Part shown: piece after piece, positions 37,486 through 46,537 of the stretch
Numbering within the stretch: position 1 is the first letter of the stretch
Layout of the letters: each line of letters opens with the position of its first letter
NCBI RefSeq assembly: GCF_009690905.1
Contig: NZ_VOSW01000011.1
Span: 62,001 to 126,000, forward strand
Reading direction: 5' to 3'
Source of the DNA: Paraburkholderia madseniana
GTDB lineage: Bacteria; Pseudomonadota; Gammaproteobacteria; Burkholderiales; Burkholderiaceae
Length of the DNA stretch: 64,000 bases
The notes under the pieces: generated by a model
Told to the model about the DNA's origin: nothing
The model's input: only the letters and a program-made list of their open reading frames with translations
Database searches by the model: none
Translations under genes and position numbers: made by a program

Positions 37486-37632
37486 TCAACGAATGTGGCT
37501 TCCGAAAAGCCCCAGCAGTCCAATCACGATCAGATAGATCGCGACGATGTAGTTCAAGAGGCGCGGCACGACAAGAATCAGAATACCGGCGATCAATGAA
37601 ACCAGCGGACCCGCATTGGTGAGCATATGCAT
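37486..37632 (-). CDS. DUF3096 small membrane protein (48 aa)
   Basis: From ATG 37632 (GAGGAGAC upstream) to the stop at 37486. The sequence runs MHMLTNAGPLVSLIAGILIL, VVPRLLNYIVAIYLI and VIGLLGLFGSHIR. This matches the DUF3096 family: two short hydrophobic helices around a conserved VPRLLNYIVAIYLI. It is an inner-membrane peptide of unknown function, common in proteobacteria. It is convergent with the NmrA-type gene and easily missed because of its length. Confidence 0.85.
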   Translation of the reverse strand: MHMLTNAGPLVSLIAGILILVVPRLLNYIVAIYLIVIGLLGLFGSHIR

Positions 37633-37671
37633 GATTGTCTCCTCGCTCCTCGTGCGCGCACTGCACAGACA

Positions 37672-38118
37672 TCAATGCCCGTTGCAGAAAACGGCGGTGA
37701 GAAAAAGTGGAACGACGTCGCGAATGACCGCATCGCTGCCGGCGCGTCGTACGCTCGCCTCAACCGACGCGGCAGAGCCGGTCACCACCACGCCGTATGT
37801 CGGGGGCGTAACCGGCTGGCCGCTGCCTTGTTTGAAGATGGGATCGTTTTGCTCATACCCGAAGACGGCATAGACATGAAAGCCGAATGCCGTCAGGTTG
37901 CTGCCGCGCGCGGGACGAAATGCGTTGACCGAGTTCGCTTCAATGCGCATTGGCTTTGCATCGATCGACTGCTCGTCCAGAAGCGGAGCAATGAAATCAT
38001 GCGGGCTCGACTGGCAGTCCAGTTTTGCATCGAGCGCATAGGCATTGCACACGGGTGCAGAGAATCCCACGCCCAGCGACGGAATGGCGATCAGCATGCG
38101 GAGAACGGACGGTTTCAT
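37672..38118 (-). CDS. Exported hypothetical protein (148 aa)
   Basis: From ATG 38118: a signal peptide (MKPSVLRMLIAIPSLGVGFS, cleaved near CNAYA). A mature domain follows with LDCQSSPHDFIAPLLDEQSI, VNAFRPARGSNLTAFGFHVY, then VFGYEQNDPIFKQGSG and two late segments (VVTGSAASVEA, LTAVFC). Cysteines at both ends could pair. It resembles small periplasmic proteins seen in Burkholderia but I cannot name a family. Divergent from the LysR gene at 38363. Confidence 0.65.
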   Translation of the reverse strand: MKPSVLRMLIAIPSLGVGFSAPVCNAYALDAKLDCQSSPHDFIAPLLDEQSIDAKPMRIEANSVNAFRPARGSNLTAFGFHVYAVFGYEQNDPIFKQGSGQPVTPPTYGVVVTGSAASVEASVRRAGSDAVIRDVVPLFLTAVFCNGH

Positions 38119-38362
38119 CGTAACAGCGCGATCGTTCTGCTGGATTGTTCGAAAAGCTCGAAGACATGAGGCAGCAGATCGTTGAGACCCCAGAATCGTA
38201 CGGATGACCCGGCAAGTCTGTACGGTGACGCTCAGATCCGTCAAGGCCGGCGAACGGCAGCGGCGTGTGGCGAAAGAGGATGTCGCCGTGAGGCAAGCCT
38301 ACTATGATGCGTGGGCCGCTTCACTTTCCGTCGACTTCCAGCGCGCTAAACGCCACACACCC

Positions 38363-39277
38363 ATGACCAGCTCCTCACATTACGACCTGCAATCGCTGCG
38401 CCTTTTCATCGTCGTAGCAGAACTCGGCAGCCTGACAAAGGCGGCTGAGCGCACCTGCATGACGTTGTCAGCGGTCAGCAAGCGCATGGCCGACCTGGAG
38501 CGCAGCATCGATTGCACGCTCATGTTGCGGCAGCCGCGCGGCATCGAGCTGACTGCCGCCGGCAAGGGTCTGCTCGCGCATGCCCGGCAAGTCGCCGACC
38601 GCGTGAACCGCATGGCCAACGAGATGAGCGACTACGCCGCCGGCGTGCGTGGCCACGTGCGAGTCTGGGCCAACACGTCAGCGATCATCCAGTTCCTGCC
38701 GCACGACGTGCAGGCTTTTCTGTCCGACAACCCCAGCGTAAAGATATCGCTCGAGGAGCGCTTGAGCGACGAAATCGTCGCGGCGATCCGCAGCGGCACC
38801 GCCGACATCGGCATCTTTGCGGACAACGTGCTGGCGCCAGGTATCGAGAAGGTCGCTTATCGTCAGGACAAGCTCGTGCTGCTGGTGCCGAACGGCCATC
38901 CCCTCGCGTCCCTCGAAGAAGTCGCCTTCGCCGATACGCTCGACTTCGAGTACGTCGGCCTGAACGAAGGCAGTTCACTGCTCGCGCGGCTGCTCGATGC
39001 CGCATTCAGCGCGGACCGGGCTCTCAAGCTACGCATCCAGGTGCACAGCTTCGACGGCATCTGCCGGATGATCGAGCACGGGCTCGGCATCGGCGTATTG
39101 CCCGAGGGCGCCGTACGCACCGAAATTCTCGCGACGGGCCTGCGCGCCGTGAAACTCACCGACGCGTGGGCGCATCGCACCTTGTGGATCGGCACGCTGT
39201 CGCGCGAAACACTGTCGCCCGAAGCATTGCGTCTCGTCGACTTCATGTCCGGCCGAACGGACGGCACAGACAGTTAA
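38363..39277 (+). CDS. LysR-family regulator of the CoA-linked acid operon
   Basis: A 304-aa protein from ATG 38363. Upstream in-frame sequence to 38204 has no ribosome site and is less regular. HTH: LRLFIVVAELGSLTKAAERT and LSAVSKRMADLE. Effector domain: VRVWANTSAIIQFLPHDVQA, GTADIGIFADNV, GLGIGVLPEGAV. It lies just before the 39389-44486 operon on the same strand, separated by a terminator, and probably activates it. Confidence 0.9.
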   Translation: MTSSSHYDLQSLRLFIVVAELGSLTKAAERTCMTLSAVSKRMADLERSIDCTLMLRQPRGIELTAAGKGLLAHARQVADRVNRMANEMSDYAAGVRGHVRVWANTSAIIQFLPHDVQAFLSDNPSVKISLEERLSDEIVAAIRSGTADIGIFADNVLAPGIEKVAYRQDKLVLLVPNGHPLASLEEVAFADTLDFEYVGLNEGSSLLARLLDAAFSADRALKLRIQVHSFDGICRMIEHGLGIGVLPEGAVRTEILATGLRAVKLTDAWAHRTLWIGTLSRETLSPEALRLVDFMSGRTDGTDS

Positions 39278-39279
39278 TC

Positions 39280-39312
39280 CCACGACCCTTTCCAGATGGG
39301 AAAGGGTCGTGG
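39280..39312 (+). terminator. Hairpin after the LysR gene
   Basis: CCACGACCCTTTCC pairs with GGAAAGGGTCGTGG (14 bp) across a 5-base loop, immediately after the stop. It separates regulator and operon transcripts. Confidence 0.75.
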
Positions 39313-39388
39313 AGAATCCATTGATTTTCAGCACGCGCGGGTTGTCGCAAAGTGAGCGTCAAGAGAACGACGTTTGCAAGGAGACAAC

Positions 39389-40579
39389 ATGACGAAGCCG
39401 CTAGAAGGCGTTCGCGTGCTTGAAATGGGCCAGCTCATCGCCGGTCCCTTCGCTGGAAAAATGCTCGCCGAGTTCGGCGCGCACGTCATCAAGATCGAAC
39501 CACCCGGCTCGGGCGACCCGCTGCGCAAATGGCGCCTGCTGCATGAAGGCACGTCTGTCTGGTGGGCGGCGCAATCGCGCAACAAGGAATCCGTCACGCT
39601 CGATCTTCGCTCGCCCGAAGGCCGGGACGTGGTTCGCCAACTGGTCGCGCAAAGCGACGTGTTGATCGAAAACTTTCGTCCCGGCACGCTCGAAAAATGG
39701 GGCCTCGGCTGGGAAGAACTGCATGCCTTAAATCCTGGTCTCGTGATGCTGCGCGTGTCCGGCTACGGGCAGACCGGTCCCTACCGCGACCGTCCGGGTT
39801 TCGGCGTCATCGGTGAAGCGATGGGCGGCTTGCGGCATCTGAGCGGCGAAACCGACCGCACACCCGTGCGCGTGGGCATCTCCATCGGCGATTCCCTGTC
39901 CGCCTTGCACGGCGTGATCGGCATCCTGCTCGCGCTGCGCCATCGCGACCAGAACGGCGGTACGGGCCAGATGATCGACGTCGCGCTCTACGAGTCGGTC
40001 TTCAACATGATGGAAAGCCTGCTGCCCGAGTACTCGGCGTTCGGCGCCGTGCGCCAACCGGCGGGCAGCAGCTTGCCCGGGATCGCGCCGTCGAATGCGT
40101 ATCGCTGCAGCGACGGCAAATATGCGCTGATTGCAGGCAATGGCGACAGCATCTTCCGGCGTCTGATGGAACTGATCGGCCGCCAGGATCTGGCCGACGA
40201 TCCCGCACTCGCTCAAAACGATGGCCGCGTAAAGAACGTCGAGCGGCTGGACGCCGCGATCGCCGACTGGACCCTACACCGCACGCTCAACGACGTGCTG
40301 GCTGCGCTCAATGAAGCCCGCATTCCCGCCGGAAAAATCTACGACGTCGCCGACATTGCGAGCGACCCGCATTACCACGCACGCGACATGATTCTCGACG
40401 CCCAGCTCCCCGATGGCACGCCCGTGCAACTGCCAGGCATCGTCCCGAAGCTGAGCGCGACGCCGGGCACGGTGAACACTCCCGCGCCCACGCTCGGCCA
40501 GCACACCGACGAGGTGCTGGAAAACCTCGGCATCGACAGCACGACCCGCGACGCCTGGCGCGCACGCGGCATCATCTGA
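39389..40579 (+). CDS. CaiB/BaiF family (class III) CoA transferase
   Basis: A 396-aa protein from ATG 39389 (AAGGAG upstream). It moves CoA between carboxylic acids through enzyme-bound anhydride intermediates. Seen: LEGVRVLEMGQLIAGPFAGK, the ADFGAHVIKIEPPGSGDPL-like motif, NKESVTLDLRSPEGR, VSGYGQTGPYRDRPGF, and IGDSLSALHGVIGIL with the conserved catalytic Asp. First gene of an operon with an HMG-CoA-lyase-like enzyme. It probably activates the acid that the lyase then splits. Confidence 0.9.
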   Translation: MTKPLEGVRVLEMGQLIAGPFAGKMLAEFGAHVIKIEPPGSGDPLRKWRLLHEGTSVWWAAQSRNKESVTLDLRSPEGRDVVRQLVAQSDVLIENFRPGTLEKWGLGWEELHALNPGLVMLRVSGYGQTGPYRDRPGFGVIGEAMGGLRHLSGETDRTPVRVGISIGDSLSALHGVIGILLALRHRDQNGGTGQMIDVALYESVFNMMESLLPEYSAFGAVRQPAGSSLPGIAPSNAYRCSDGKYALIAGNGDSIFRRLMELIGRQDLADDPALAQNDGRVKNVERLDAAIADWTLHRTLNDVLAALNEARIPAGKIYDVADIASDPHYHARDMILDAQLPDGTPVQLPGIVPKLSATPGTVNTPAPTLGQHTDEVLENLGIDSTTRDAWRARGII

Positions 40580-40592
40580 ACAGGAGCACCGA

Positions 40593-41549
40593 ATGAGCAG
40601 CAAGCGTCTGTATATCCAGGAGGTCGCCACCCGTGATGGCTTCCAGAACGAGGCCCGCTTCGTCGACACCGACGCCAAGATCGAACTGATCGATCGTCTG
40701 AGCGCGTGTGGTTACGCCAAGATCGAAGTGACCTCGTTCACCTCGCCAAAAGCGATCCCCGCCTTGCGTGACGCCGAAGCTGTGATGCAACGGATCGCGC
40801 GACGTGAAGGCGTCGTCTATACCGTGCTCGTTCCGAATCTGCGCGGCGCAGAGCGCGCGCTGTCGTGCGGTGTCGATGAAGTCAATCTCGTGATGTCGGT
40901 CAGCGAGAGTCACAACCGCGCGAACTTGCGCATGAGCCGCGAGCAATCGTTCGCCCAGTTGCGCGACGTGATCGGCGTGGTCAGGCAAACGAAGGTGGCG
41001 ATCAACGTGTCGCTGTCCACGGCGATGGGCTGCCCCATGGAAGGCGATATCGACCCAGCAGAAGTGCTGGAGTGGATGCAGCGCTTCGCCGACCTCGGTG
41101 TGCATGGCGTGACGTTGTGCGACACCACCGGCATGGCTTACCCGTCGCAGGTTGGCGAACTGTGCGCCGCCGCGCGCGAGCGCTTCGCCGCGCTCGAACT
41201 CACGCTGCATTTTCATAACACGCGCGGCATGGCGCTCGCCAATACGCTCGCCGCGCTGGATGCCGGCATCGATCGCTTCGACGCGTCGCTCGGCGGACTC
41301 GGCGGATGCCCCTACGCGCCAGGTGCGACGGGCAACGTCTGCACTGAGGAACTCGTGCACATGCTCGAGCTCGACGGCTACGACACCGGCGTGGATCTCG
41401 CCGCCGTGCTGTCCGCCTCCGCCCTGCTTCCCGGATTGATCGGCCACGACGTGCCGAGCCAGTTGCTCAAGGCCGGACGGCGCCTGGACCTGCACTCGAT
41501 GCCTTGCATCGCGGCTGACGGCCTGCCGGAACAACGCGCATTTTCATAA
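40593..41549 (+). CDS. Hydroxymethylglutaryl-CoA lyase family protein
   Basis: A 318-aa TIM-barrel enzyme of the HMGL-like superfamily. Seen: IQEVATRDGFQNEARFVDT with the Arg-Asp catalytic pair, EVTSFTSPKAIPALRDAE, LSTAMGCPMEGDIDP, LHFHNTRGMALANTLAA with metal-ligand histidines, and GLGGCPYAPGATGNVCTEEL with the active cysteine. It cleaves a 3-hydroxy-3-methylglutaryl-CoA-like thioester to acetyl-CoA and a keto acid. Directly follows the CoA transferase (13 bases). Confidence 0.9.
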   Translation: MSSKRLYIQEVATRDGFQNEARFVDTDAKIELIDRLSACGYAKIEVTSFTSPKAIPALRDAEAVMQRIARREGVVYTVLVPNLRGAERALSCGVDEVNLVMSVSESHNRANLRMSREQSFAQLRDVIGVVRQTKVAINVSLSTAMGCPMEGDIDPAEVLEWMQRFADLGVHGVTLCDTTGMAYPSQVGELCAAARERFAALELTLHFHNTRGMALANTLAALDAGIDRFDASLGGLGGCPYAPGATGNVCTEELVHMLELDGYDTGVDLAAVLSASALLPGLIGHDVPSQLLKAGRRLDLHSMPCIAADGLPEQRAFS

Positions 41550-41559
41550 GGAACAGGAC

Positions 41560-41946
41560 ATGGCACTCATCGACCACCTCGATCACCTCGTACTCACCTG
41601 CGTCGACTTCGCTGTAACGAAGCGGTTCTACACCGAGGTCATGCAGATGCAACTCGAGACGTTTGGCGAAGGACGGATTGCATTTCGCTTCGGCAATCAG
41701 AAGATCAACGTCCACGTGCGTGGTGCCGAATTCGAACCGAAGGCCCATGTTCCCGTACCGGGCGCGCTCGACCTGTGCTTCATCGCCACCGTGCCGCTCG
41801 ACGATGTGATTGCGCATCTGGCCCGCTGCAAATGGCCGATAGTCGAAGGTCCGGTTGCGCGCACCGGCGCTACGCAGAAGATTCGCTCGGTGTATGTGCG
41901 AGATCCCGATCTGAATCTGATCGAGATCTCCGAACTGATGGCGTGA
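41560..41946 (+). CDS. VOC-superfamily protein (glyoxalase-like)
   Basis: A 128-aa single-domain vicinal oxygen chelate protein: HLDHLVLTCVDFAVTKRFYT, FGEGRIAFRFGNQKINVHV, LCFIATVPLDDVIAHL, and VYVRDPDLNLIEISEL with the terminal Glu ligand. It starts 10 bases after the lyase stop, so it belongs to the operon. Such proteins act as lyases, isomerases or dioxygenases. The substrate here is unknown. Confidence 0.85.
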   Translation: MALIDHLDHLVLTCVDFAVTKRFYTEVMQMQLETFGEGRIAFRFGNQKINVHVRGAEFEPKAHVPVPGALDLCFIATVPLDDVIAHLARCKWPIVEGPVARTGATQKIRSVYVRDPDLNLIEISELMA

Positions 41947-42048
41947 TGGAATGACACCCTGCTATCCACGATCCGCCGACTTTCACTTGCCGTTCAGCGA
42001 ACTGAACAGCGTGGCTTTGCGGCCCATGCTGCCCAAGGCGGGGGTTCA

Positions 42049-42996
42049 ATGAACATCGTCCTGCTCGACAGCGGCACGTTGCCCACGCCGCTCACCGCGC
42101 CGGCCTGGGCGAGCGAATGGTCCGTTCGTCCGGCCACGCGCGCCGCCGACGTGGTCCATGCGCTCGAAGATGCCGCCATTGCTATCACGAACAAAGTGCC
42201 CATCCGCGCGGCCGATCTGCAACGTCTGCCGAAACTGCGCTTTATCTGCGTCGCCGCGACGGGCTTCGATTGCATCGATATCGACGCCTGCCGCGAGTCC
42301 GGCGTGATCGTGTCCAATGTGCCGGGCTATTCGGCACAGAGCGTCTCCGAGTGGGCGCTCGCGTCGATCTTCGCATTGCGGCGCAACCTGTTCGCTTATC
42401 GTGAAGCCGCTCGCATCGCCTGGCCGGCGTCGCCGCATTTCTGCGTGCACGATGCGCCGATTCTCGATATCGCCGGTTCGACGCTCGGCATTGTCGGGCG
42501 CGGCGCGATCGGGAATGCGCTCGCACGGCTGGCCCGCGCGGTTGGCATGAACGTGATGTTCGCGGAGCATCGCGGACGACAAACCGTTCGCGAAGGCTTC
42601 ACACCATTCGACGACGTGGTCCGGTCCGCCGACGTTTTCTCGCTCCACTGCCCGCTTACGGAGACAACACGCAACCTCATCGACGCGCCCACGCTTCGCG
42701 CCATGAAACGCGGCGCGCTGCTCGTGAACAGCGCCCGCGGAGGTCTTGTCGATTCGACGGCGCTGGTCGAAGCCCTCATGAGCGGCCACCTCGGCGGCGC
42801 CGCGCTCGACGTACTCCCGCAGGAACCGCCCGATCCGCATGAGCCCCTGCTCACCTGTGCGCATCCCAACCTTATCGTCACCCCGCACATCAGTTGGGCG
42901 GCGACGCATGCCGCGAACCGGCTCAATGCCGGCATCGAAGCAAACCTCGCTGCGTTCCATGCGGGCGCGCCGATCAACGTGGTGAACGGCGCATAA
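42049..42996 (+). CDS. D-2-hydroxyacid dehydrogenase
   Basis: A 315-aa NAD(P)-dependent dehydrogenase. The nucleotide motif is IVGRGAIGNALARLARAVGM. Catalytic residues sit in NSARGGLVDSTALVEAL (Arg), DVLPQEPPDPHEP (Glu) and VTPHISWAATHAA (His). It reduces 2-keto acids or oxidises 2-hydroxy acids. Same strand as the CoA-transferase operon, 102 bases after the VOC gene. A short GTTCAG/CTGAAC hairpin lies in the gap. Confidence 0.9.
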   Translation: MNIVLLDSGTLPTPLTAPAWASEWSVRPATRAADVVHALEDAAIAITNKVPIRAADLQRLPKLRFICVAATGFDCIDIDACRESGVIVSNVPGYSAQSVSEWALASIFALRRNLFAYREAARIAWPASPHFCVHDAPILDIAGSTLGIVGRGAIGNALARLARAVGMNVMFAEHRGRQTVREGFTPFDDVVRSADVFSLHCPLTETTRNLIDAPTLRAMKRGALLVNSARGGLVDSTALVEALMSGHLGGAALDVLPQEPPDPHEPLLTCAHPNLIVTPHISWAATHAANRLNAGIEANLAAFHAGAPINVVNGA

Positions 42997-43028
42997 GCCG
43001 ACCCGAAAGCAAAGAAACGGAGACAAAC

Positions 43029-44486
43029 ATGAACACCAGGAATCTGGACGTGGGCGGCAGTGCGGCCGCCCATTCGCGCATTGCTTCATCCGAACCGGAC
43101 AAAGCCGACGATACACCCGCCCTTCATGCCAAAGCCACCACCCTGGGTGGCTGGATGGATAACATGCCTGCGGGCTCGCTGCATCGATTTGTGGTGTGGG
43201 TGATCGGCATAGGCTTGTTCTTCGACATGTTCGAAATTTTCCTTGTCAGCTCGATCGGCGCGGCGTTGCAGGGGGAATACGGTATCGACAGACACAGCAC
43301 GGACTTCAAGCTGCTGCTCGCTTCGGCGTTTATCGGCATGTTCTTCGGTGCATTTTTTCTAGGCAGCATGGCCGACCGAATCGGCCGGCGCAAGGCCTTC
43401 CTATTCAACCTGATCTGGTACAGCGGCTTTTCGCTGATCGGGGCATTGTCGGTCAACGCCGAGATGCTGGTGATCTGCCGCTTCCTCACCGGCATTGGCG
43501 TAGGTGCGATCTATCCCGTTGCCGATAGTTTTTTGTCCGAGATTCTGCCCAAGGAACGTCGTGGGCGAATGGCTGCATGGGCGTACACCACCTCATATAT
43601 CGCCGTGCCATTGGTTGGATTTCTGGCGCTTTGGCTCAATCCTCTTCACTTTGGCGCCGTGGCCGGCTGGCGCGTTATTCTGGTTATTGGCAGCCTGGGC
43701 GCTGTGCTGGTTCTGCTTGTGCAGCATAAGTTGCCCGAAAGCCCGCGTTGGCTACTCGCGCAGGGCCGCGTCGAGGAGGCCCATGCCATGCTTCGGCGCT
43801 TTGCCGCCAGTGCCGGCGTGACAGTGTCGGTCATCTCACCTGAAACGACCGTCAAGCGGAATCCAATGACCTTGGGCGAGCGCATTGCCTTGCTGCGCCG
43901 CCCTCCCTATAACAAGCGCTACCTGATGTTGACCATCTTCCATCTGCTTCAGGGATTTGGTTACTACGGTTTCGGCACACTCGCCAGCACCGTGGTGAAA
44001 AGCCGTGGCTTTGACGTGACGGACGGAACGCTCTTTATCGCCTTGTCGTTTCTCGGCTACCCAGTCGGATCGTTGCTTTCGATTCCGCTGCTCAACTGGA
44101 TTGAACGCCGTACCCTGGTTATTGGCGCCATTTTGTCCATTGCAGTTTTTGGCCTGGGTTTTGCCTATTCCAACACCTCGGCGCTGATTGTTCTCTTTGG
44201 TGTGTTGACAACATGTGCGTCGAACGTGTTCAGCAATGCGTACCACGTCTACCAATCTGAGATCTTTCCAGCCAGCGTGCGCTCAACCGCCATCGGCAGT
44301 ACTTACTCGTTGTCCCGCATCGTGAGCGGCATGCTGCCTTTCATCTTGCTCCCTGTATTGAACCAGCAAGGAGCAGGCGCCATGTTCGGCATCATCGCGG
44401 CGGCGCTGCTAGTCGTGGCTGCCACGCTGCGGATCTTCGGCCCTCGCACTACACGACGCAGCCAGGACGAAATCAATCCAGGTTGA
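43029..44486 (+). CDS. MFS transporter (sugar/acid:H+ symporter type)
   Basis: A 485-aa, 12-helix transporter from ATG 43029. An unusual hydrophilic N-terminus of about 45 residues precedes TM1 (FVVWVIGIGLFFDMFEIFLV). Family motifs: GSMADRIGRRKAFLF between TM2 and TM3, RFLTGIGVGAIYPVADSFL, LPKERRGRMAAWAY, and PESPRWLLAQGR before the central loop. This pattern fits the sugar/aromatic-acid transporter groups. As last gene of the operon it likely imports the acid degraded by the upstream enzymes. Confidence 0.9.
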   Translation: MNTRNLDVGGSAAAHSRIASSEPDKADDTPALHAKATTLGGWMDNMPAGSLHRFVVWVIGIGLFFDMFEIFLVSSIGAALQGEYGIDRHSTDFKLLLASAFIGMFFGAFFLGSMADRIGRRKAFLFNLIWYSGFSLIGALSVNAEMLVICRFLTGIGVGAIYPVADSFLSEILPKERRGRMAAWAYTTSYIAVPLVGFLALWLNPLHFGAVAGWRVILVIGSLGAVLVLLVQHKLPESPRWLLAQGRVEEAHAMLRRFAASAGVTVSVISPETTVKRNPMTLGERIALLRRPPYNKRYLMLTIFHLLQGFGYYGFGTLASTVVKSRGFDVTDGTLFIALSFLGYPVGSLLSIPLLNWIERRTLVIGAILSIAVFGLGFAYSNTSALIVLFGVLTTCASNVFSNAYHVYQSEIFPASVRSTAIGSTYSLSRIVSGMLPFILLPVLNQQGAGAMFGIIAAALLVVAATLRIFGPRTTRRSQDEINPG

Positions 44487-44653
44487 GCCGCTTGTCGTGT
44501 TTCGCACGTGCCCGGCCCGTACTGCTTCATCTCTGAAGGCGACGCGCTGATCAACGTCAGTGGCAACCGTATTGCGTCGATGCGCGTCGCTCCCCCATCC
44601 GGCCGTCTTAACACTGGGCCGTAAGGAGCGCGCGCATCAACGACACACCAACG

Positions 44654-46456
44654 TCAGGAAAGGTGATGCACTTCCTGCAGGCCATAAACCGGCGTCGCAA
44701 TTCCCTCCATGCGCGCCTTCAATTGCAGAGATAAATACTGCGAGTAGTGGCGCGACTGATGCAGGTTGCCGCCATGAAACCACAAGGCAGGCTGCTGCGT
44801 GGGCTTCCACATGTTGCGTTGCTCGCCTTCCCACGGCCCCGGATCTTTCGTCGTATTCGAACCCAGCCCCCACACCTTGCCCACTTTATCCGCCACTTCA
44901 CGCGAGATGAGATCGGCGGCCCAGCCGTTCATCGATCCGTAACCGGTTGCATAGACGACGAGATCCGCCTCCAGCTCAGTGCCGTCGCTTAGCAAAACAG
45001 AGTGCTCTTTAAGTTCGACCACATCTACACCACTCTTCAACTTGATCTTGCCATCCGCTACAAGGTCGGCGGCGCCAACATCAATGTAGTAACCCGACCC
45101 GCGCCGAAGATACTTCATGAAGAGCCCCGAGTCGTCATCCCCGAAGTCGAGCATGAAACCGCGCTTTTCCAGTCGCGCGTAGAACTCGGCATCGCGCTCC
45201 CTGATCGCATCGCACACGGGTTTTTGAAACGTGTGCAGGATCTTGTACGGGATCGACGCAAACGTCAGATCGGCTTTCGACGTCGTCATGCCAGACGCCA
45301 CCGCGCGCTCGGAATAGAGATCACCAAGAGCAAGTTCCATCAGCGAATCTGACTTCACGATATGCGTGGACGACCGCTGAACCATCGTGACGTCGACGCC
45401 CGCTTCCCACAACGCCGCGCAAATATCATGCGCCGAATTATTGGCGCCGATCACGACCACTTTCTTGCCCTTGTACGCATCGGGTCCCGGGTGTTTCGAC
45501 GAATGATGCTGCTCGCCCTTGAACACATCCATGCCTTTGAACGAGGGAATATTCGGCTTACCCGACATGCCCGTGGCAAGCACAAGCTGCTTCGGCCGCA
45601 AGGTCAGCGTCTCGCCGTCGTGCTCGACCTCGACCACCCATTCCGCCTTCGCTTCGTCATAGCGCGCGGACTTGCAAATAGTCGATCCCCAATAGTTCAA
45701 TTCCATGACCTTGGTGTACATCTCGAGCCAGTCGCCGATCTTGTCCTTGGGTGTGAAAACCGGCCAGTTATCCGGGAACGGCAAATAAGGCATATGGTCG
45801 TACCACACCGGATCATGCAGACACAGTGACTTGTAGCGGTTACGCCACTGGTCGCCAGGACGGGGATTCTTATCGACGATGATCGTCGGCACACCCAGTT
45901 GCCGCAGACGCGCGCCCAGTCCAATTCCACCCTGCCCGCCACCCACGATCAAACAGTAGGGCTGCTCCGCTCGACCCAGCGCCTGCGCTTCGGCTTCCCG
46001 ACGCTCCTTCCAGCTCGTTCGGTCCATGCGTGCGCCGTGTTCCGCACCCATCGGACGACGGTTGCCTTTGGGTTCCTCATGGCCTTTCAGCTCGCCCATG
46101 GTGGTCAGCAAAGTCCAGATCAGGCCATCCTTCACGCGGATAAAACCGCTGCCGCGGGCAACTTCCGTTTCGAAGGTGATCCAGGCCTGGGCTACACCGC
46201 CGGCTTCGGTCGGCACTTCATTTTCGGCGATCCGCAGCCTGGTCGGCTTGATGGCGCCGAGTTGCGCATCGAGCATGGCGCCGATCTGGTCGCGGCCCTC
46301 CATGGTTTTGATATTCCAGGTGAACGCAACCAGATCGCGCCAATAGCACTCAGGCTGAAACAACGCGACGGCCGCAGCGGTATCACCGCGTTTAAGCGCT
46401 GACTCCAGGGATTCCAGAACATTTCCGATAATCTTGCTTGCATTATTTTCAGGCAT
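44654..46456 (-). CDS. Flavin-binding monooxygenase with SnoaL-like N-terminus
   Basis: A 600-aa protein. Residues about 1-130 form an NTF2/SnoaL-like domain (ESALKRGDTAAAVALFQPEC). The FAD site follows, LIVGGGQGGIGLGARLRQLG (about 168), with DKNPRPGDQWRNRYKSLCLH, the NADPH site VVVIGANNSAHDICAALWEA, and VVYATGYGSMNG. This is the layout of class B (FMO/Baeyer-Villiger-like) monooxygenases found in many actinobacteria and Burkholderia. It inserts one O2 atom using NADPH. The regulator directly upstream (46538) probably controls it. Substrate unknown. Confidence 0.88.
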   Translation of the reverse strand: MPENNASKIIGNVLESLESALKRGDTAAAVALFQPECYWRDLVAFTWNIKTMEGRDQIGAMLDAQLGAIKPTRLRIAENEVPTEAGGVAQAWITFETEVARGSGFIRVKDGLIWTLLTTMGELKGHEEPKGNRRPMGAEHGARMDRTSWKERREAEAQALGRAEQPYCLIVGGGQGGIGLGARLRQLGVPTIIVDKNPRPGDQWRNRYKSLCLHDPVWYDHMPYLPFPDNWPVFTPKDKIGDWLEMYTKVMELNYWGSTICKSARYDEAKAEWVVEVEHDGETLTLRPKQLVLATGMSGKPNIPSFKGMDVFKGEQHHSSKHPGPDAYKGKKVVVIGANNSAHDICAALWEAGVDVTMVQRSSTHIVKSDSLMELALGDLYSERAVASGMTTSKADLTFASIPYKILHTFQKPVCDAIRERDAEFYARLEKRGFMLDFGDDDSGLFMKYLRRGSGYYIDVGAADLVADGKIKLKSGVDVVELKEHSVLLSDGTELEADLVVYATGYGSMNGWAADLISREVADKVGKVWGLGSNTTKDPGPWEGEQRNMWKPTQQPALWFHGGNLHQSRHYSQYLSLQLKARMEGIATPVYGLQEVHHLS

Positions 46457-46537
46457 GGTTGCTCCTCCATTCGATACGGATTGGTGAAACGTCGAAGTAA
46501 TACGCGGGTTCTTTGCCCGCTGGATAAGCGTGGACCG

